From: Selenomonadales bacterium
GTDB taxonomy: Bacteria; Bacillota; Negativicutes; Sporomusales; UBA7701
Reading direction: 5' to 3'
DNA: 39,151 nucleotides
Assembly: GCA_029976065.1 (NCBI GenBank)
Contig: JARKNV010000014.1
Coordinates: 1 to 39,151 of the forward strand
In this document: positions 34,602 to 39,151 of the stretch, piece by piece
Layout of the letters: every line of letters begins with the position of its first letter
How positions within the stretch are numbered: position 1 is the first letter of the stretch
Position numbers and translations under genes: made by a program
The notes under the pieces: model-generated
The model's input: the letters and a program-made list of their open reading frames with translations, nothing else
Database searches by the model: none
What the model was told of the DNA's origin: nothing

Positions 34602-35687
34602 CTACCCATTATTTTTTTGGAAGTCGAGCATGAATTGCGATAACGCTCTGCACGCCTCTTCCGGCACGGCGTTGTAGGCCGAGGCGCGGCAGCCGCCGAC
34701 GGAGCGGTGGCCGCCGAGGCCGACGAAGCCGGCTTTTTTGGCTTCGTCGAGGAATTTTTTCTCGAGGTCTTCGCTGGCGAGGCGGAAGGTGATGTTCATG
34801 AGCGAGCGGCTGTCGGCGGCGGCGTGGCCGCGGTAGAAGCCGCCGCTGTTGTCGACGACGTCGTAGATGAGGGCCGCTTTGGCCTGGTTGCGTTTGTAGA
34901 CGGCGGCGACGCCGCCCTGCTCCTTGACCCAGCCGAGGACGAGGCCGACGAGGTAGATGGCGAAGGTGGGCGGGGTGTTGTAGAGGGAGTTGTCTTTGGC
35001 GTGGGTGGCGTAGCGGAGCATGGTGGGAACGGCGGTGTTGGCCCGTTCCAAAAGGCTGCGGCGGAGGATGGCGACGGTGACGCCGGCCGGGCCGAGGTTT
35101 TTCTGGGCGCCGGCGTAGATGAGGGCGAATTTGCTGACGTCGACGGGCCGGGCGAGGATGTCGCTGGACATGTCGGCGATGAGGGGCACGGCGCCGGTGT
35201 CGGGGAAGGCGCTCCATTCGGTGCCGAAGATAGTGTTATTTGAGGTGAGGTGGATGTAGGCGGCGTCGGGCGGGTAGCGGAGATCGGCGACGGCGGGGAT
35301 GCGGCGGTAGTTGTCGCTTTTGGTGCTGGCGACTTCGAAGACTTCGCCGAACTGCTTGGCCTCGCCGTAGGCTTTCTCGGCCCAGGAGCCGGTGAGGATG
35401 TAGCCGGCTTTGCGGCCGGCGGGGAGGAAGTTCATCGGCACCATGGCGAACTGAAGGCTGGCGCCGCCCTGGAGAAAGAGGACGTCGTAGTCGGCGGGGA
35501 CGGCCATAAGTTCTTTGAGCAGCCCGGCGGCCTCGTTGTGGACTGCTTCGTATTCCTTGCCGCGGTGGCTCATCTCCATGATGGACATGCCGGCTCCGCG
35601 GAAGTCGACCAGTTCGGCCTGGGCTTTCTGGAGTACCGGCAGGGGCAGGGCCGACGGGCCGGCGTTGAAGTTGTAGGCTCTCGTCAT
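34602..35687 (-). CDS. serC: Phosphoserine aminotransferase
   Basis: 361 aa, the family length. The opening YNFNAGPSALPLPVL, then EMSHRGKEYEAVH, LFLQGGASLQFAMVP, LTSNNTIFGTEW, ADMSSDILARP and the PLP lysine in YAGAQKNLGPAGV are all SerC signatures. The end has GLGGHRSVGGCRASAYNAVP. It converts 3-phosphohydroxypyruvate and glutamate to phosphoserine in serine synthesis. AAGGGGGA is 7 bases before ATG 35685-35687. serA is not in this window. An AT-rich upstream region holds the palindrome GTAAAATATTTTAC. Confidence 0.95.
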   Translation of the reverse strand: MTRAYNFNAGPSALPLPVLQKAQAELVDFRGAGMSIMEMSHRGKEYEAVHNEAAGLLKELMAVPADYDVLFLQGGASLQFAMVPMNFLPAGRKAGYILTGSWAEKAYGEAKQFGEVFEVASTKSDNYRRIPAVADLRYPPDAAYIHLTSNNTIFGTEWSAFPDTGAVPLIADMSSDILARPVDVSKFALIYAGAQKNLGPAGVTVAILRRSLLERANTAVPTMLRYATHAKDNSLYNTPPTFAIYLVGLVLGWVKEQGGVAAVYKRNQAKAALIYDVVDNSGGFYRGHAAADSRSLMNITFRLASEDLEKKFLDEAKKAGFVGLGGHRSVGGCRASAYNAVPEEACRALSQFMLDFQKNNG

Positions 35688-35734
35688 CAGATTATCCCCC
35701 TTGTGCTATATTTCACTGATGTGTTTTTTGTATT

Positions 35735-35748
35735 GTAAAATATTTTAC
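35735..35748. promoter_or_regulatory. Perfect 14-bp palindrome upstream of serC
   Basis: GTAAAATATTTTAC lies 48 bases before the serC start, over the probable promoter region (TTTACA on the minus strand overlaps it). It could be an operator; no regulator is identified. Confidence 0.35.
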
Positions 35749-35995
35749 CTCTCGCCGGCCGATCCGTCAAATTTTGTTTGCCGCGGCCGCCTATCCGGAT
35801 TTTACCATGAAAAGGTTGCAGAAATAAACAGGATTTTGTCCGACGGTGTCGAATGATTTTAACGCCATCAAGCAATTTTTCCGATGGCTGTATAGCGCCG
35901 GCGCCCGCGAGGGCCAGGCATCCATTACTGGAAGTCCGGTCAAGACTATGCCAGTTCGGTCGAGACCGGTATTATTTATTAGGTGGGGAAGGACA
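35749..35995. other. Gene-free region upstream of the hyf operon
   Basis: A CCGGTC...GACCGG inverted repeat (about 35936-35969) containing the near-direct repeats GGTCAAGAC and GGTCGAGAC lies 27 bases before hyfB and could be a regulator site. No clear sigma-54 motif and no gene are visible. Confidence 0.35.
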
Positions 35996-38011
35996 ATGGA
36001 CTTCATTTATTTGTATGCGGCGATGGCGGCAGCTTTCGCCCTGGCGATGACGGCGGCGCTCGTGCTGCGGTCGCGTCCCGCCGTCGCCAACTGGCTGGCC
36101 CACGGTCTGTCGGCGGCCGGTTGCCTGCTCGCCCTGGCCGGGGCGGCTTTCGTTTTTTCGGCCGGGCCGCAGGCGTTCACGCTGCCGGGCGATACGCTGT
36201 TCGGGCCGGTAGCGGTGAGGGCGGACTACCTGTCCGCTTTTTTCCTGGCCGTTATCGGCACGGTGGGGGCGGCGGCGAGCGTGTACGCGGTGGCTTATTG
36301 CCGCGAGTACTACGGCCGGCGGCTGGGGCAGATGGCGGCGCTGTACGCCGCGTTCGTGCTGTCGATGCTGGCGGTGGTGACGGTGAGCCATGTGGTGGCG
36401 TTCATCGTGGCCTGGGAGCTGATGACGGTGGCGTCGTTCCTGCTGGTGGCCCACGAGCGGGAAAAGGCGGCGAGCAGCCGGGCGGCGTACGTTTATTTCG
36501 TGATGACCCATATCGGCACGGCGTTCATCATCGTGGCGTTCCTGCTGCTGGTGCCGCCGGCCGGGGGCATGGCGTTCGCGGATCTCAGGGCGCCGGCCGG
36601 CTGGCTGCGCGACGCGGCTTTCCTGTGCGCGCTGATCGGCTTCGGCACGAAGGCGGGGATCATTCCCCTGCACGTGTGGCTGCCCGAGGCTCACCCGGCC
36701 GCGCCGACCCATGTGTCGGCGGTGATGTCGGGGGTGATGATCAAGACGGCTATTTACGGGATGGCCCGTTTTTACCTGGAGTTCCTCGGCGCGGGACCGG
36801 TGTGGTGGGGTGCGGCGGTGCTCGTGGCGGCGGCGCTGTCGGCGGTGCTGGGGGTGCTGTACGCGCTGATGCAGCATGATGTGAAGCGCCTGCTGGCGTA
36901 TCACAGCGTGGAGAATATCGGCATTATCCTGCTGGGCATGGGCGGCGGCCTGCTGTTCGCGAGCAAGGGGTTGCCGGGCCTGGCCGGCCTGGCGTGGGCG
37001 GCGGCGCTTTTCCATGTCCTCAATCACGCGATTTTCAAGTCGCTGCTGTTCATGGGGGCGGGGGCGGTGCTGCAGACGACCCATACCCGCGATATCGAGC
37101 ACCTGGGCGGCCTGATCCGTTATATGCCGTATACGGCCGTCTTTTTCCTGGCGGGCGCGGTGGCGATTTCCGGCCTGCCGCCTCTGAACGGGTTCGTGAG
37201 CGAGTGGCTGACTTTCCAGGCGCTGTTTGCGCTGCCGGCGGCGCTGGCCGGGCTGACGGGCAAGCTGGCGGCGGCGGTGCTGGTGAGCTTGCTGGGCCTG
37301 ACGGGCGCGCTGGCGGCAGCCTGTTTCGTGAAGGTGTTCGCGATGATTTTCCTCGCCAAGCCCCGCAGTACGCATGTGGCCGAGGCCAAGGAGGCTTCGC
37401 GCCTGATGCTGGCGCCAATGGGGCTGCTGGCGGCGCTGTGCCTTGTCCTGGGGGTTCTGCCGGTGCCGCTCATCGGCCTGCTGACACGGACGGTGGCTCC
37501 CTTCCTGGGCGAGGCGCCGGCGGCGACGCTGGCGGCCGGCGACTGGTACGCGGTGGGCTTCACGGCGGCGACGGCGGCGGGGACGATGTCGCCGGCAGCG
37601 CTGACGGCCCTGCTGCTGGCCGGGGCGGCGGCGGCCTTCGCGGGCTACCGCCTGTATGGCCGGGCCAGCTGCGCGGCGGGCGAGACGTGGACGTGCGGTA
37701 TCGTGCCCAACGCGCGGATGGAGTATACGGCGACCGGGTTTTCCGATCCGATCCGCCGGGCGTTCCGGGCGGTCCTGCTGCCCAAGCCGGATGTGGTGAC
37801 CGAGGACGGACACCGTTATTTTGGCCGGCGGATGGTTTTCCATGTAAAGATTACGTATGTTTTCACCGAACTGATATACAGGCCCGCCAGCCGGGGCACG
37901 GTGGCCCTGGCGCATTTCATGAAACGCCTGCAGACCGGGAGCGTGCAGCTTTATGTCGGCTATATCATGGCCGTGACGATTGCCGTGCTGGTCTGGAGCA
38001 CAAGGTGGTGA
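35996..38011 (+). CDS. hyfB: Hydrogenase-4/formate hydrogenlyase antiporter-like subunit B
   Basis: 671 aa, essentially the length of HyfB. It has about 14-16 membrane spans. The antiporter-like core shows FIVAWELMTVASFLLVAHE with the conserved Glu, FGTKAGIIPLHVWLPEAHP with the conserved Lys, and HDVKRLLAYHSVENIGII. The cytoplasmic tail has GETWTCGIVPNARMEYTATGFSDPIR, typical of HyfB/HycC. It couples hydrogenase electron flow to proton or sodium pumping in the membrane. AAGGA lies 3 bases before ATG 35996; a start 50 codons earlier adds residues with no family match. It overlaps hyfC by 4 bases. Confidence 0.9.
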   Translation: MDFIYLYAAMAAAFALAMTAALVLRSRPAVANWLAHGLSAAGCLLALAGAAFVFSAGPQAFTLPGDTLFGPVAVRADYLSAFFLAVIGTVGAAASVYAVAYCREYYGRRLGQMAALYAAFVLSMLAVVTVSHVVAFIVAWELMTVASFLLVAHEREKAASSRAAYVYFVMTHIGTAFIIVAFLLLVPPAGGMAFADLRAPAGWLRDAAFLCALIGFGTKAGIIPLHVWLPEAHPAAPTHVSAVMSGVMIKTAIYGMARFYLEFLGAGPVWWGAAVLVAAALSAVLGVLYALMQHDVKRLLAYHSVENIGIILLGMGGGLLFASKGLPGLAGLAWAAALFHVLNHAIFKSLLFMGAGAVLQTTHTRDIEHLGGLIRYMPYTAVFFLAGAVAISGLPPLNGFVSEWLTFQALFALPAALAGLTGKLAAAVLVSLLGLTGALAAACFVKVFAMIFLAKPRSTHVAEAKEASRLMLAPMGLLAALCLVLGVLPVPLIGLLTRTVAPFLGEAPAATLAAGDWYAVGFTAATAAGTMSPAALTALLLAGAAAAFAGYRLYGRASCAAGETWTCGIVPNARMEYTATGFSDPIRRAFRAVLLPKPDVVTEDGHRYFGRRMVFHVKITYVFTELIYRPASRGTVALAHFMKRLQTGSVQLYVGYIMAVTIAVLVWSTRW

Positions 38012-38940
38012 GCGCGGTGGATGTGATTGCGCAGCTTTTGGTCGGTCTGAGCCAGGCGGCGATGGTCGCTTCGCTCGCCCCGCTGACCGCCGGCCTGATC
38101 AAGACGGCCAAGGCCCGCCTGCAGAACCGGCGGGGGCCGGGCCTCCTGCAGCCGTATTACGATTTGGCGAAGTTCCTCAGCAAGGACAGTGTGGTGTCTC
38201 CAACGACGTCGTGGCTGTTCGCGGCCGCGCCGGGCGTGTATTTCGCGGCCGCGCTGGGAGCGGCCGCCCTGGCGCCGGTGTTGGCGCCGCTGGCCCTCGG
38301 GCTGGGCGTCGGCTTTGCCGATCTGTTCATGCTGCTGTATCTGTTCGCGCTGGGCCGCTTTTTCCTGGCGCTGGCGTCGCTGGACGCCGGCAGTTCGTTC
38401 GGCGGCATGGGCGGGTCGCGGGAGATGTTCATCGCGGTGCTGGCTGAGCCGGCCATCCTGCTGGCGCTCTTAACGGTGGCCCTGCCGGCCGGGACGACCG
38501 GCCTGGCGGCGATGGCGGCCGCGGCGGGCGGCGTGGAATGGACGCTGTCCGAAGTGTTCGCGGCCGGAGCGTTTTTCATCGTGCTGGTGGCCGAGACGGG
38601 CCGCATTCCGGTGGATAATCCCGATACCCACCTGGAGCTGACGATGATCCACGAGGGCATGATTCTGGAGTATTCCGGGCGCCCGCTCGGCCTCATCCAC
38701 TGGGCGGTGGCGATCAAGCAACTGGTGATGATTGCGCTGTTCGCGGTGCTGTTTTTGCCGGAGGCGCCGCTTTCCTGGCCGCCGCTGGCCCAGGCCGGGG
38801 TGCTGGCGGCGAAGGTGGCCGCGACGGCGCTGGCCCTGGCGGCGGCGGAGACGGCGACGAATAAGATGCGGCTGTTCAGGGTGCCGGCGTTCATGACGGT
38901 ATCCGGGGTGCTGGCGTTGCTGGCGCTCGTGGCGCGGTAG
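38008..38940 (+). CDS. hyfC: Hydrogenase-4/formate hydrogenlyase subunit C (NuoH-like)
   Basis: 310 aa with about eight membrane spans, related to NuoH and HycD. Signatures are LIKTAKARLQNRRGPGLLQPYYDLAKFL near the start (quinone/hydrogenase interface) and ETGRIPVDNPDTHLELTM followed by HEGMILEYSG. It anchors the hydrogenase arm to the membrane. GTG 38008 overlaps the hyfB stop (GTGA), with AAGG just upstream; GTG 38017 is an alternative with GGTGG 8 bases ahead. Confidence 0.9.
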   Translation: MSAVDVIAQLLVGLSQAAMVASLAPLTAGLIKTAKARLQNRRGPGLLQPYYDLAKFLSKDSVVSPTTSWLFAAAPGVYFAAALGAAALAPVLAPLALGLGVGFADLFMLLYLFALGRFFLALASLDAGSSFGGMGGSREMFIAVLAEPAILLALLTVALPAGTTGLAAMAAAAGGVEWTLSEVFAAGAFFIVLVAETGRIPVDNPDTHLELTMIHEGMILEYSGRPLGLIHWAVAIKQLVMIALFAVLFLPEAPLSWPPLAQAGVLAAKVAATALALAAAETATNKMRLFRVPAFMTVSGVLALLALVAR

Positions 38941-38951
38941 GGGGAGAGGGA

Positions 38952-39151
38952 ATGGAAACACTCGCTGTTTTGTTGCTGTTGTCGGCGTTCCTGCTGACGA
39001 GGACTACGCGCCTGTCGACGGCGGTGCATATCCTGCTGGCCCAGTCGGCGGTGGTGGCCGCGGCCTGCGCGGTGGCCGGCTGGCAGGCGGGCGAGGTGCA
39101 TATGTTCGCGGCGGCGGTGCTGACGGTGGTGGTGAAGGCCGGCCTGATCCC
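38952..39151 (+). CDS. hyfE: Hydrogenase-4 membrane subunit E, truncated by window end
   Basis: The first 66 codons are visible: METLAVLLLLSAFLLTRTTR, then two hydrophobic spans (VHILLAQSAVVAAACAVAGW; MFAAAVLTVVVKAGLI). HILLAQS and VVVKAGLIP-type wording fit HyfE, a NuoK-like subunit. GGGGAGAGGG lies immediately upstream of the ATG. It follows hyfC by 11 bases; hyfF, hyfG and hyfI homologues would be expected beyond the edge. Confidence 0.8.
   Translation, partial: METLAVLLLLSAFLLTRTTRLSTAVHILLAQSAVVAAACAVAGWQAGEVHMFAAAVLTVVVKAGLI

Overview
The window looks like chromosome of a GC-rich, endospore-forming Bacillota. The best guess is a Negativicutes/Sporomusaceae-type anaerobe. This rests on gene content: a BclB-type collagen-like spore-surface protein, a glutaminyl-tRNA synthetase, an energy-converting hydrogenase membrane module, abundant c-di-GMP enzymes and strong GGAGG-type ribosome binding sites. 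The species is inference; no rRNA or other marker gene is present.

Layout. 1-4750: the tail of an unknown gene, a gene-free structured stretch, then a divergent pair made of a glycosyltransferase-TPR-methyltransferase (-) and a collagen-like (Gly-Ala-Thr)n protein (+), both preceded by SigK-like promoter sequences. 4751-9501: a DJ-1/PfpI protein, a c-di-GMP-I riboswitch ahead of a 65-aa protein and a flavin reductase, an orphan amino-acid-type binding lipoprotein, a DUF5664-type protein and a radical SAM enzyme. 9532-21642: an old-yellow-enzyme-type reductase, an S41 peptidase, an M20 amidohydrolase, an exported unknown, glnS, a small membrane protein, a 7TM-PAS-GGDEF cyclase, a Tat-exported flavoprotein and two small proteins. 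21861-23627: a PAS-GGDEF-HD-GYP protein.

23740-29642 is an AT-rich integrative element of about 5.9 kb inserted into the 3' end of tRNA-Thr(CGT) and bounded by a 47-bp perfect direct repeat. It carries a HAD phosphatase, an excisionase-like protein, a 78-aa protein, a gene-free stretch of about 0.9 kb packed with hairpins (candidate large structured RNA), a HTH-like protein, a tyrosine integrase and two unknown cargo genes. It also supplies a new tRNA 3' half and a new terminator.

29740-39151: a double-HD HD-GYP protein, a 54-aa protein, azlCD divergent from a MocR regulator, serC, and the start of a hyfB-hyfC-hyfE operon encoding the membrane arm of a group 4 [NiFe] hydrogenase or formate hydrogenlyase.

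Two repeat families stand out. Four copies of a nested palindromic element of about 120 bp (8512, 20779, 31631, 34438) share a GCGTAC-N6-GTACGC core but have different, each internally complementary, outer arms. A second element of about 75 bp occurs twice (around 521 and 4605), each copy followed by a nearly identical terminator hairpin.
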